From UMGS1840 sp045661305 (GTDB lineage: Bacteria; Bacillota; Clostridia; UMGS1840): DNA of 34,986 nt. A program made the translations under genes and the position numbers. Each line of letters begins with the position of its first letter. Within the stretch, counting starts at the first letter, position 1. Positions 7,553 through 16,460 of this stretch are shown here, piece by piece. The notes below the pieces were generated by a model. It saw only the letters and a list, made by a program, of their open reading frames with translations. It was not told where the DNA came from and searched no databases. Location of the stretch: the NCBI GenBank assembly GCA_045661305.1, contig JAZRFJ010000031.1:1-34986 (forward strand). The letters are read 5' to 3'.

Positions 7553-8624
7553 TTTTTTCTCCTTTTTTTATGCCTTTTATAATTGACTTTAAAACAACTG
7601 CACACAAATATGAAAACAAAAATGATAAACTAATAAATAATAAAGCATAATTATTAAATTCCAAAAAGCTATTAAAATATTTTGACGCATTATTATAAAT
7701 TACCGTATCAAAAATATATGAAAAGAGATATATTTCAAGTGTATTTGCAGAAATCGTTCTTAAAAGCTTTCTGAAAAAACTGTTCTTAATCTCAATATCA
7801 AATAAGAAAAGAAACAAAAGCACTGAAGAAATAACAACAAAAACTGAATTATATTCTCCATAAAAAACGGCAGGAAAGCTCGTTCCTTTATATTTTAGGG
7901 TAATCCAAAAAGTCTGGACAAATATAACGAAAAAGCATAACAAAAGTGTAAGTAACTTTCTTTTTCCCTTTAACTTAATACCTATTTCATCCTTATATTC
8001 TTTTATAAAAGCACCGATAAAATAGTATAAAAACGGATAAAGAAAAGCCCAATATTCAGAGAATATGTAATTTGTTTTTTCTCCCGATGTATGATAAAAA
8101 TTAAAGCTTACAACGCTTGAAATTAAAAATAGAATTGTGATAAGCAGAATTTTTTCTTTTTTTCCAGCTATTGAATTATAGGTACTGTTTAAAAAAGGGA
8201 TAAGAAGATAAAGCCCTGTAAACATACTCACATACCACGCATAATTATTTGCAGAAAAGTTAGTTATGCTAAAAAGGTAATACAAAAAATCTGCTTTCTC
8301 ATTAAGATAAAATACTTTAAAAAGAATACTTATAACACTGATAAGAAGATAGCTTGAAAGGACGGAAATTATCCCCTTATAAAATTTAATGCTCACTGTT
8401 TTTTTACTTTGCAAGTACCCTGTTGTTATCAAAAAAAGAGGTACGCATAAGAAAAAAATATTTCGCATACTACCCCAAAAAAGCATTGTAAATGTGCCGT
8501 GCGGTTGTGAATAAAAGCCTGTATGGAGGAAAAAGTGAACGCAAACCACAAATAATACAGCAACCCCTTTTACAAGGTCAATTCCGCTTGATATTTTCTT
8601 TTTGCTATTAATTACCTTCTGCAC
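7530..8624 (-). CDS. Multi-pass membrane acyltransferase (Acyltransferase-3 family)
   Basis: A 364-residue integral membrane protein with about ten hydrophobic segments. It resembles the Acyltransferase-3/OafA/WecH group that O-acetylates or O-acylates surface polysaccharides and other extracytoplasmic molecules. Features seen are GIDLVKGVAVLFVVCVHFFLH at the N-terminus, with the conserved early histidine in the first membrane segment, then NIFFLCVPLFLITTGYLQSKK, a hallmark second segment of the family. There is no periplasmic SGNH domain. The target is unknown; the glycan operon at 26347-31142 is too far away to connect. It lies between rnhA and yqeG and overlaps yqeG by 23 bases. Confidence 0.85.
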   Translation of the reverse strand: MQKVINSKKKISSGIDLVKGVAVLFVVCVHFFLHTGFYSQPHGTFTMLFWGSMRNIFFLCVPLFLITTGYLQSKKTVSIKFYKGIISVLSSYLLISVISILFKVFYLNEKADFLYYLFSITNFSANNYAWYVSMFTGLYLLIPFLNSTYNSIAGKKEKILLITILFLISSVVSFNFYHTSGEKTNYIFSEYWAFLYPFLYYFIGAFIKEYKDEIGIKLKGKRKLLTLLLCFFVIFVQTFWITLKYKGTSFPAVFYGEYNSVFVVISSVLLFLFLFDIEIKNSFFRKLLRTISANTLEIYLFSYIFDTVIYNNASKYFNSFLEFNNYALLFISLSFLFSYLCAVVLKSIIKGIKKGEKNEIRSDI

Positions 8625-8645
8625 TCTTTACACTCCCAGCTTTTA

Positions 8646-9266
8646 TCATTCCTCTATCCCAACAGCTTTTTTTGCAAGTAAATCTGCTTTTTCATTCATT
8701 TCAACTCCGCTGTGTGCCAGAACCTTTGAAAATGAAATATCCACTTTTTTGCCGATTTTCTCAGCATATTCGGCATATTTCTTAGTATATTCGTTATTAG
8801 TCTTCCACTTTTTCTCAGCCCATTTTGACACGCCCTCATAATCGTGAAAAATTGTAAGCTTAGAATAATTATTATTATAGGCATACTGCATTGCAACACA
8901 AGCACCTTTAAGCTCGCCTGCAACATTTCTCATTGACGCAATTTCCTTATTATCGTCACTTCCCGAAAGCAAAAGCTCTTTTCCGTCATGAAAAATCAAA
9001 ACGACACCGTAACCATATACCCCTGTTTTTACATTATAACTTCCGTCAGTAAAGGAAAAAATTTCGTTTTCTGACGGAAGCGGTATATCAGCTTTTAAAT
9101 CAAATTCATCATTATAATTAAGATATTTTTTTGCATCTGACAGAGTAGTGAAACTTTTATACTGTGCATTCTTATAGCCTTTCACACTTTTTTCACACTC
9201 TGCCCAGCTTTCAAATATGCCTGTTTTTTCACCAACTAAAACAGCATAATACTTCTTCTTCGGCAT
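8646..9266 (-). CDS. rnhA: Ribonuclease H1 with N-terminal hybrid-binding domain
   Basis: Degrades the RNA strand of RNA-DNA hybrids such as R-loops and primers. It has 206 residues. Residues 5-50 form the small caulimovirus-viroplasmin-type hybrid-binding domain (KYYAVLVGEKTGIFESWAEC...YKSF...AKKYL). Residues about 68-203 form the RNase H fold with all acidic catalytic residues: Asp74 (TDGS), Glu118 (GELKG), Asp142 (FHDYEGV) and Asp195 (NEKADLLAKKA), plus His185 in AHSG. It differs from the short E. coli enzyme by the extra N-terminal domain, as in many Gram-positive and eukaryotic RNase H1 proteins. Its ATG overlaps the ftsH stop by one base, so it is probably co-transcribed with ftsH. Confidence 0.93.
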   Translation of the reverse strand: MPKKKYYAVLVGEKTGIFESWAECEKSVKGYKNAQYKSFTTLSDAKKYLNYNDEFDLKADIPLPSENEIFSFTDGSYNVKTGVYGYGVVLIFHDGKELLLSGSDDNKEIASMRNVAGELKGACVAMQYAYNNNYSKLTIFHDYEGVSKWAEKKWKTNNEYTKKYAEYAEKIGKKVDISFSKVLAHSGVEMNEKADLLAKKAVGIEE

Positions 9267-11158
9267 TATTCTTCACCGCTGTTTTCTTCAGTTTTTTGTA
9301 CTTCTTCTTTTACTTCTTCCTCTATACCGAGAACTTTTTTGCAAACAGCTTCAAATTCTTCGCCGTCAATTTTTTCTTTCTCAATAAGTGTTGACGCAAC
9401 AGCATGGAGAAGCTCCATATTTTCTTTTAAAAGATTTTCGCATCTTGTGTAGCACTCGTCCATAACCTTCTTCATTTCGTCATCGATAGCAGCTGCAATA
9501 CTTTCAGAATAGTTTCTGGTCTGTGCATAATCTTTTCCTAAGAAAACCTCACTCTGTCCGCTTCCGAAGCACATCGGTCCCAATTTTTCGGACATACCGT
9601 ATTTGGTAATCATATCTCTTGCAATTTTTGTTGCTCTCTCTATATCGTTTGAAGCACCTGTTGTAATATCGGACATAACGAGCTTTTCAGCAATTCTTCC
9701 GCCAAGAAGAATGATAATATCGTCATACATTTCATTTTTTGAATAATGACTTCTGTCATCTTTCGGAAGTGAAAGTGTATATCCGCCTGCTCTGCCTCTT
9801 GGGATAATTGAAACCTGATGAACAGGCTCCTGGTCAGGCAACATTCTTGTTGCAACTGCATGGCCCGCCTCGTGGTAAGCTGTGATTTTCTTATCTCTTT
9901 CGCTTGCCTTTCTCGACTTTTTCTCTGTTCCTGCGATAACCTTAATCATCGCCTCGTCTATTTCTTCCATATTGATTTCTTTTTTCTGCTTTCTTGCAGA
10001 CAAAAGTGCACTTTCATTAAGAAGATTTTCCAAATCTGCACCTGTAAAGCCAGAAGTTATTCTTGCAACAACACCTAAATCGACATCTTTGCCAAGCGGT
10101 TTTTTCTTTGAATGAACCTTCAAAATTGCTTCTCTGCCTGCAACATCAGGGTGACCAACAACAACCTGTCTGTCAAATCTGCCCGGACGAAGAAGTGCCG
10201 GGTCTAATATATCAGGTCTGTTTGTAGCAGCAATAATAATTATATTCTGATTTTCAGTAAAGCCGTCCATTTCAACAAGAAGCTGATTCAAGGTCTGCTC
10301 TCTTTCATCATGTCCGCCGCCAAGACCTGCACCTCTGTGTCTGCCCACAGCATCAATTTCATCTATAAAAATAATACACGGTGAATTTTTCTTTGCATTA
10401 TCAAAAAGGTCTCTTACTCTTGATGCACCTACACCGACAAACATTTCAACAAAGTCAGAACCGCTGATAGAAAAGAACGGAACTCCCGCCTCGCCTGCAC
10501 AAGCCTTTGCCAAAAGTGTTTTACCTGTTCCCGGAGGTCCCACAAGAAGAAGTCCTTTAGGTATTCTTGCACCGATTTCTTTATATTTGTCAGGATTTTT
10601 CAAGAAGTCAACAACCTCTGTAAGCTCTTCCTTTTCTTCGTCTGCACCTGCAACATCTTCAAATTTAACATTAACTTTATCAGGGTCAGTCATCTTTGCC
10701 TTACTTTTTCCAAAGCTCATGGCACCGCCGCCACCGCCTGCCTGTTTTAAGAAGAATACCCAGAAAAGTATTCCTATTAAAATAAGACCAAGTGTCGGAA
10801 GTATAGAAAACCACCAGGGAGCTGTTGAAGGAGGAATAACATTATATTTAAGCTTATTTTCACCCTCTGTCATAGCTTTAGTGATATCAGTTCCCAAGTC
10901 CTTATTTAAAGTATCGAGGTTCGGGATAATTACTTCAATCTGTTTCTCGGTGTTAGCGGTAGTTTTTTCTGTTGCAACAATTCTGCTCTCACCAAGATAA
11001 TACTCTATCTCGCTGTAAGCACCCTCTTTAAACTCAACAACAAACTCAGAATATTCGATTTTCTCAATACCGGGACTATAAGTAAGCATGGTCATAACTG
11101 TTGCAAAAATAACAATCAGAAGAACATAAAAACCTATATTCTTAAAAAACTTATTCAT
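9266..11158 (-). CDS. ftsH: ATP-dependent zinc metalloprotease FtsH
   Basis: Membrane-anchored AAA+ protease that degrades unneeded or damaged membrane and regulatory proteins, acting as a hexamer. It has 630 residues: membrane segment 1 (about 8-26), an extracytoplasmic domain (about 30-115), membrane segment 2 (about 117-137), then the AAA module with Walker A GPPGTGKT (207-214), Walker B IIFIDE (262-267) and the second region of homology around ATNRPDILDPALLRPGRFD. The M41 protease domain has the zinc motif HEAGH (429-433) and a later acidic ligand in the DIERATKIARDM region. The acidic C-terminal tail is usual. It follows tilS after 32 bases, an association common in Firmicutes, but the usual intervening hpt gene is absent. 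Confidence 0.97.
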   Translation of the reverse strand: MNKFFKNIGFYVLLIVIFATVMTMLTYSPGIEKIEYSEFVVEFKEGAYSEIEYYLGESRIVATEKTTANTEKQIEVIIPNLDTLNKDLGTDITKAMTEGENKLKYNVIPPSTAPWWFSILPTLGLILIGILFWVFFLKQAGGGGGAMSFGKSKAKMTDPDKVNVKFEDVAGADEEKEELTEVVDFLKNPDKYKEIGARIPKGLLLVGPPGTGKTLLAKACAGEAGVPFFSISGSDFVEMFVGVGASRVRDLFDNAKKNSPCIIFIDEIDAVGRHRGAGLGGGHDEREQTLNQLLVEMDGFTENQNIIIIAATNRPDILDPALLRPGRFDRQVVVGHPDVAGREAILKVHSKKKPLGKDVDLGVVARITSGFTGADLENLLNESALLSARKQKKEINMEEIDEAMIKVIAGTEKKSRKASERDKKITAYHEAGHAVATRMLPDQEPVHQVSIIPRGRAGGYTLSLPKDDRSHYSKNEMYDDIIILLGGRIAEKLVMSDITTGASNDIERATKIARDMITKYGMSEKLGPMCFGSGQSEVFLGKDYAQTRNYSESIAAAIDDEMKKVMDECYTRCENLLKENMELLHAVASTLIEKEKIDGEEFEAVCKKVLGIEEEVKEEVQKTEENSGEE

Positions 11159-11190
11159 TTTCTTATCAATCTCCTTTTTTAATGTGAAAT

Positions 11191-12537
11191 TTATTTTTGT
11201 GTGTGATTTTCTATGTTTAAATAATATTTATACTGTTTATCCTTCATTTTATATGCACCCTCAACAAAGCATATTCCATCTCTATCTTCTAAAATAACAA
11301 GTGTATCACGCTTTTGTTTGGGAATTTTCTTATCAATAAAAAGGCTTTTTAATTTTTTGTGACCTACATTTTTTATATAAACTCTGTCACCGTCTTTTCT
11401 TGTTCTTAAAGTAAAGCTATCATTAATATCAGAATAAAAGCCTTCTCCCTTTTTTTCCTGATTAAGATAAACTGTCTTATTTAACTCTGAAATAAAAATT
11501 TTCTCATTCAGCTTTATTTTTATTTCAAAATCCTTTCTTTCCTCTTTTTTCTCTTTTTCCTTAAAAACAAGCTTTGTATTTGAAATAATCGCAACAATAT
11601 TTCCTGAAAGCTCAATAATTTTTTCCTCAGTTTTTGCTCTATTTAAAAGACAAATTATATTTTCAATATGCTCAAATAAAATATGCCCGTCTTTGTTAAG
11701 AGAATAATACACTTCTCTTAAAACTCTTCTTTTTAGTGCAATATGAAGATTAAAAAACTCATTCACATCAATAAAAACGCATTTTTCACTACATTTGACA
11801 TATTTTTTTATAAATAAATCTGTCTGTTCCTTTAAAAAGCTGTCTTCAAAATAAGAAACTTCTAAACTATTATAGACCGCTTTTGTGAAATTTGTGTCAA
11901 ATTTTTCATTAATATATGGAATTAATTCCAATCTAACCTTATTTCTCGTATAATCAGCTTCAAAATTTGTCTTATCCTCACAAAAGCTTTCATTTTTTTC
12001 TTTTAAAAAATCATAAATCTCTTCTTTGTCAGTTTCTATAAGAGGTCTTATAATATTATCCCTTTTTGGAGGTATTCCTTTTGGGAAAACGCCTCTTATT
12101 GCATTTATTAAAAAATTTTCAGCACAATCGTTTTTATTGTGTGCAGTTGCTATTTTAAAATTTCTGTCTTTTGTAATTTCGTTAAAAAAACGGTATCTTT
12201 CATTTCTTCCTGCCGCTTCTTCTGTTTGGGAGGTTTCATTTGCTATTTTTCTGATATCAAGCTTTACACAGTGAAAAGGCACGCTATATCTTTTGCATAA
12301 ATTACGGCAAAATTCTTCGTCATTATCTGCTTCTTCTCTTATCATATGATTAACATGTGCCGCCTCAAGGTTAAGCTTATATTCCTCTCTTAACATAACA
12401 AGTGCGATAAAAAGGCTTACTGAATCACTACCGCCTGATAAAGCAATTAAAATATTATCATTTTCTTTTATAAGCTCATATTTTTCAGATACTGAAATTA
12501 CTTTATCAATAAAGCTTTTTTCATTTTTATACATCAT
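11191..12537 (-). CDS. tilS: tRNA(Ile)-lysidine synthetase
   Basis: Modifies the wobble cytidine of tRNA-Ile(CAU) to lysidine using ATP and lysine, which lets it read AUA codons; this is essential in most bacteria. With the chosen start it has 448 residues. The N-terminal ATP-pyrophosphatase domain shows SGGSDS (34-39) and the substrate-binding segments AAHVNHMIREEA and ATAHNKNDCAENFLINAIRG; the C-terminal TilS domain has DGDRVYIKNVGHKKLKSLFIDKKIP. A longer frame opens at 12576, but the ATG at 12537 follows GGAG by 7 bases and overlaps the end of dnaB by only 11 bases, so it is preferred. Likely co-transcribed with dnaB and ftsH. Confidence 0.94.
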   Translation of the reverse strand: MMYKNEKSFIDKVISVSEKYELIKENDNILIALSGGSDSVSLFIALVMLREEYKLNLEAAHVNHMIREEADNDEEFCRNLCKRYSVPFHCVKLDIRKIANETSQTEEAAGRNERYRFFNEITKDRNFKIATAHNKNDCAENFLINAIRGVFPKGIPPKRDNIIRPLIETDKEEIYDFLKEKNESFCEDKTNFEADYTRNKVRLELIPYINEKFDTNFTKAVYNSLEVSYFEDSFLKEQTDLFIKKYVKCSEKCVFIDVNEFFNLHIALKRRVLREVYYSLNKDGHILFEHIENIICLLNRAKTEEKIIELSGNIVAIISNTKLVFKEKEKKEERKDFEIKIKLNEKIFISELNKTVYLNQEKKGEGFYSDINDSFTLRTRKDGDRVYIKNVGHKKLKSLFIDKKIPKQKRDTLVILEDRDGICFVEGAYKMKDKQYKYYLNIENHTQK

Positions 12538-13867
12538 GCTGTTTCTCCATATTATAGAAGGAGGTATATTTTCCAAGCCAAGTCATTTCAAAATTTCCTA
12601 CCTCACCTGCACGGTGCTTTGCTATAATACACTCACCGATATTGTGCTTTTCGGTTGTTTCAGGTTTATAGTATTCTTCTCTGTATAAAAACATAACAAT
12701 ATCAGCATCCTGCTCGATAGCACCTGATTCTCTAAGGTCAGAAAGCATCGGCTTATTGTCTGCTCTTGATTCTGCACTTCTTGAAAGCTGTGAAACAGCG
12801 ATAACAGGAACTTTTAAATCCTTTGCAAGAATTTTTAAGTTTCGGCTGATATCCGTTACCTCTGCCTGACGGTTTTCCGCTTTCTTTCCTCTCATAAGCT
12901 GAAGATAATCGACAACTATAAGTCCTAATCCTTTTTCCTGCTGAATTCTTTTTGCTTTTGCTCTCATTTCTGTAACGGTAATAGAGGCAGTATCATCAAT
13001 ATATATCGGAGCTTCGGCTAAATACGGCATAATCTGTATAAATTTATTAAGCTCTGCATCTGTGATTTCTCCTGAACGGATTTTTTCCGATTCTATTTTA
13101 GCCTCGGAGGAAATAATTCTGTTTACAAGCTCCTCCTTTGACATTTCAAGTGAGAAAATAAGAACAGGCTGTCTTTCCTTTATTGCGACATTCTGTGCAA
13201 TATTGATTGCAAAACTTGTTTTTCCCATAGCAGGACGGGCCGCAACAATAACTAAAGCGGCAGGCTGTAAGCCTGAAATTCTCTTATCAAGCTCTGTAAA
13301 TCCCGTAGGGACACCCGAAACCGCCTTTTTCCCTTCTCTTTTTTCCTGAATAAGTGTAGAAAACTGATTGTAATTTTGAAGAACAATAGTTTTTAAGGGC
13401 GTTACTCCGCCGTCGTCCATAATACTTGTAGCTTTAAAAAGTTCATCAACTGCATAAGCGGAAATATCCTTAGCGTCTTTAGACTCATAGCACGAATTTT
13501 TTACTTTATCGCATACTTCAATAAGCGACCTCAAAACAGCCTTATCTGCAATATCCTTTGCATATATGGTTGCGTTTGCACTTGACGGTACAGCCTCAAA
13601 AATGCTGAGCAAATATTCTTTACCGCCTATTTCCTCATATACACCCTGTTTTTTCAGCTCGCTTGCAAGGGTTATAACATCAATTCCGATGCTTCTGTTA
13701 TAAAGCTCTGCCATGCATCTGAAAACAAGCTGATTTTTCTTTATGAAAAACATTTCTTCCCTTAGCATACTCATTATATTATGAACACAATCCCCGTCTC
13801 TTAAAACAGAGCCGAGAACAGCAGATTCAGCATCTAAATTATATGGTAAATCTCTTATAACCTCCAT
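12527..13867 (-). CDS. dnaB: Replicative DNA helicase DnaB
   Basis: Hexameric 5'-3' helicase that unwinds DNA at the replication fork (the enzyme called DnaC in Bacillus subtilis). It has 446 residues. The N-terminal DnaB domain (about 8-110) begins PYNLDAESAVLGSVL; the C-terminal RecA-like domain has Walker A ARPAMGKT (210-217), Walker B in LGLIVVDYLQLM, and the arginine-finger region RESGAIEQDADIVMFLYREEYY. No intein is present. It follows rplI after 32 bases; gdpP-rplI-dnaB is a well-known Firmicutes order. tilS starts inside its last codons. Confidence 0.96.
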   Translation of the reverse strand: MEVIRDLPYNLDAESAVLGSVLRDGDCVHNIMSMLREEMFFIKKNQLVFRCMAELYNRSIGIDVITLASELKKQGVYEEIGGKEYLLSIFEAVPSSANATIYAKDIADKAVLRSLIEVCDKVKNSCYESKDAKDISAYAVDELFKATSIMDDGGVTPLKTIVLQNYNQFSTLIQEKREGKKAVSGVPTGFTELDKRISGLQPAALVIVAARPAMGKTSFAINIAQNVAIKERQPVLIFSLEMSKEELVNRIISSEAKIESEKIRSGEITDAELNKFIQIMPYLAEAPIYIDDTASITVTEMRAKAKRIQQEKGLGLIVVDYLQLMRGKKAENRQAEVTDISRNLKILAKDLKVPVIAVSQLSRSAESRADNKPMLSDLRESGAIEQDADIVMFLYREEYYKPETTEKHNIGECIIAKHRAGEVGNFEMTWLGKYTSFYNMEKQHDV

Positions 13868-13899
13868 TGTTATATCCCTTTCACAAAATTTCGATTTTT

Positions 13900-14346
13900 T
13901 TAAAGCGACTGTATCTCTATTTTTACCTTTGCACTTATATCTTCAAACAGCTTAACAACCACTTCATATTCTCCAAGTGCTTTAATTGAGTCCTTTAAAA
14001 CAACCTTTCTCTTATCAACCTCAATCTGTGCCTGCTCTTTGATTGCTTTTTCAATATCAATAGATGTAACAGCACCAAAAAGCTTGCCGTTATCACCTGA
14101 TTTTGCTTTTATAACAATTTTCTTATTTTCAAGTCTTTCTTTTAACAGCTTTGAATTATCTCTGTTTACTGCTTTTTTATGTTCAACAGAAGCCTTCTGA
14201 TTGTTAAGCTGTGTCATATTTGCCGCATTTGCTTCAACTGCAAGATTTTTTGGTAACAAGAAGTTTCTTGCATATCCGTCAGATGCGTTTATAACATCGC
14301 CTTTTTTTCCGCTTCCTTTAACATCCTGTAATAAAATAACTTTCAT
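13900..14346 (-). CDS. rplI: 50S ribosomal protein L9
   Basis: A structural protein of the large ribosomal subunit that binds 23S rRNA near the L1 stalk. At 148 residues it has the normal length. The N-terminal RNA-binding domain carries the L9 signature MKVILLQDVKGSGKKGDVI and DGYARNFLLPKNLA, then a long connecting helix (about 40-75) leads to the C-terminal domain beginning near residue 80. It is 24 bases downstream of gdpP and 32 bases upstream of dnaB. Confidence 0.97.
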   Translation of the reverse strand: MKVILLQDVKGSGKKGDVINASDGYARNFLLPKNLAVEANAANMTQLNNQKASVEHKKAVNRDNSKLLKERLENKKIVIKAKSGDNGKLFGAVTSIDIEKAIKEQAQIEVDKRKVVLKDSIKALGEYEVVVKLFEDISAKVKIEIQSL

Positions 14347-14370
14347 TTTTATCTTTCCTTTCCAATATTA

Positions 14371-16392
14371 CTATATTTCCTCATTTTTTGAAGAATCATC
14401 GGTTATTTCCTTTAATATTTCCTTAATCATCATAACTGCTTTATCAACTGTGCTGTCTGTAAGCTGTGCACCCGCAACAAGCTGATGTCCGCCGCCGCCC
14501 ATTCTTTCCATAACAATCTGAACATTGATTTTTCCGTTTGAACGGGCACTTATGATAATCTTTTCCTTGTTTTTAAATATAACAAATGATGCCTCGATGC
14601 CTTTTATATCAATAAGTGCATCTGCCGCCTGTGCAATAAAGATAGAATTTGCTTCCTCACCGTAATATTTTGCAATAGCAATATCATTATTGTAAAACTC
14701 ACATGATTTTACTATTTCGCTGACCTTTATATAAGTTTCAAAATCACTCTTTATAAAATCTCTTGCTGAAACAGGCTCCATACCTGCTTTTCTTAAATAG
14801 CTTGCCGCCTCAAAGGTTCTCACACCTGTTTTTACGCTGAAATTCTGCGTATCAAGAAGTATGCCTGCATAAAGGCTCTCCGCCTCTGCTTTTCTTAATT
14901 TTACTTTATCATCAAGATAGCCAAGCATCTCAACAACAAGCTCACTTGTTGAAGATGCATATGGCTCATGGAATGATAAAACTGTATCCGAAATAAAGTC
15001 GGCACCTTTTCTGTGGTGGTCTATAAGAACCTTTTTATCTGATTTTTCAATAATTTCAGGACAAGGTAAAATAGACGCTCTGTGACAGTCAACAATAACA
15101 ACAACTGTTTTATCTGTAATAAAGTTTTCTGCTGTCTGTGCGGGTAAGAAAAGACCGTCATATTCTCTGTTGTTCTCAAATCTTTTAAGTAAAATCTTAG
15201 CATTCTCATTAAGATTATCATCAAGAACTATAAATGTTTCCTTGTCGTAAGCTTTGGCAATTCTTGAAATACCCATAGAAGCACCGAGTGAATCCATATC
15301 AGGATTTTCGTGTCCCATAATTATAACTCTTTCATTCTTTTCCAAAAGCTCTTTAAAATAAAGTGCCACAATTCTGGATCTAACCTTTGTTCTTTTTTCA
15401 ACCTCACGGGCATTTCCGCCAAAGTAGGTAACATCTGTTCCCTCTTTGACAACAGCCTGGTCACCTCCGCGACCGAGTGCAAGGTCAATCGCAGATTTTG
15501 CAAAGCTCTCAGTTTCGTGCAGGTCCTCTCCAACGCCAACACCTATACTCAATGTAAACTGCATTTCCGTTGCTTCAATATCCTTAACAGATTTTAAGAC
15601 ATTAAATTTTTCGTCTTTCATTTTCTTAAGATATCTGTATTCTGTGATAAAAGAATATCTGTCCCTGTCATTTCTCTGAAGAATTGCATTATAACGCACA
15701 GTAAAATCATAAAGATTTTTCTCTATTTTTGATAAAATTCCCGTTCTGTCAGAATCAGGCAAGCTTTTTGTAAGCTCGTCTAAATTATCAATATAAATAT
15801 ATCCCTTTACAAAACGGCTTTCTCTGTATTCCTCCTGAAGAGAAGTAAGATTTGTTGTATCAACAAAATAATAAACAAAAATCTCTTCAAAAGACTCGTT
15901 TTTTTCATTTTCTTTTTTGTCAAGCTTTGAATAAGACTCAGATTTAGTGCAAACACCGATTGCATCAAAGGTTTTTCCGCCTGCACAAATATTGTAAACA
16001 ACTGCTTCCTCTTCGCTTATGGTAAAGCCTTCAAAGGCATCCTGAATATACTGGCTTAAAAAAGCATCCTTGTCAACAAGCTCACCAAAATTGTTATTAT
16101 ACCAGATTATCTCACCGTTTTTCTTCACGATAACCATCGGAAACGGTGAGTTCATTATCGAATTATGTGTCGCTGATTCTATATTAAAAGAGAGATTCTC
16201 TAAATATTTACGCATCTTTTTGTTTGATTTTTTTCTCTCAATAAGGTACATAACAAGAACAACGCTTGCAACAAACGCTTCTAAAACAGCAATACTCACA
16301 TTGAAAAATGAGTTTACTATACAAAAAAGATAAAGAAGCACAAAGAGAACTTTCGTCTTTGAATTTGTAATAAATTTACTTATTTCTTTCAA
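14371..16392 (-). CDS. gdpP: Cyclic-di-AMP phosphodiesterase GdpP
   Basis: Membrane-bound enzyme that hydrolyses the second messenger cyclic di-AMP, affecting osmotic balance, cell-wall stress and beta-lactam tolerance. It has 673 residues with the chosen start: two membrane segments (about 15-50), a PAS-like domain (about 60-160), a degenerate GGDEF domain (about 165-300) and the DHH-DHHA1 phosphodiesterase module. The DHH module shows GHENPDMDSLGAS, VDCHRAS, IDHHRKG and the C-terminal GGGGHQLVAGA motif. The start is TTG at 16392, placed 8 bases after AGGAAAGGTG; an upstream TTG at 16413 is possible but lacks a ribosome site. A consensus promoter lies directly upstream, so it probably begins the gdpP-rplI-dnaB-tilS-ftsH unit. 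Confidence 0.95.
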   Translation of the reverse strand: MKEISKFITNSKTKVLFVLLYLFCIVNSFFNVSIAVLEAFVASVVLVMYLIERKKSNKKMRKYLENLSFNIESATHNSIMNSPFPMVIVKKNGEIIWYNNNFGELVDKDAFLSQYIQDAFEGFTISEEEAVVYNICAGGKTFDAIGVCTKSESYSKLDKKENEKNESFEEIFVYYFVDTTNLTSLQEEYRESRFVKGYIYIDNLDELTKSLPDSDRTGILSKIEKNLYDFTVRYNAILQRNDRDRYSFITEYRYLKKMKDEKFNVLKSVKDIEATEMQFTLSIGVGVGEDLHETESFAKSAIDLALGRGGDQAVVKEGTDVTYFGGNAREVEKRTKVRSRIVALYFKELLEKNERVIIMGHENPDMDSLGASMGISRIAKAYDKETFIVLDDNLNENAKILLKRFENNREYDGLFLPAQTAENFITDKTVVVIVDCHRASILPCPEIIEKSDKKVLIDHHRKGADFISDTVLSFHEPYASSTSELVVEMLGYLDDKVKLRKAEAESLYAGILLDTQNFSVKTGVRTFEAASYLRKAGMEPVSARDFIKSDFETYIKVSEIVKSCEFYNNDIAIAKYYGEEANSIFIAQAADALIDIKGIEASFVIFKNKEKIIISARSNGKINVQIVMERMGGGGHQLVAGAQLTDSTVDKAVMMIKEILKEITDDSSKNEEI

Positions 16393-16431
16393 ATATAACC
16401 CACCTTTCCTCAATTTTTATATAATTGATTT

Positions 16432-16460
16432 ATTATACCAAATTTTTCAATTTTTGTCAA
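16432..16460 (-). promoter_or_regulatory. Consensus sigma-A promoter for gdpP operon
   Basis: On the minus strand, TTGACA (16455-16460) and TATAAT (16432-16437) are exactly 17 bases apart, a perfect sigma-A consensus. The -35 box lies inside the last codons of hemW, and the -10 box is 40 bases before the gdpP start. Confidence 0.85.

Noticed and set aside
10587..11000. 137-residue plus-strand frame inside ftsH
   Set aside because: It is antisense to a clear ftsH; its composition (Ser/Pro-rich) is what the opposite strand of that gene would give.
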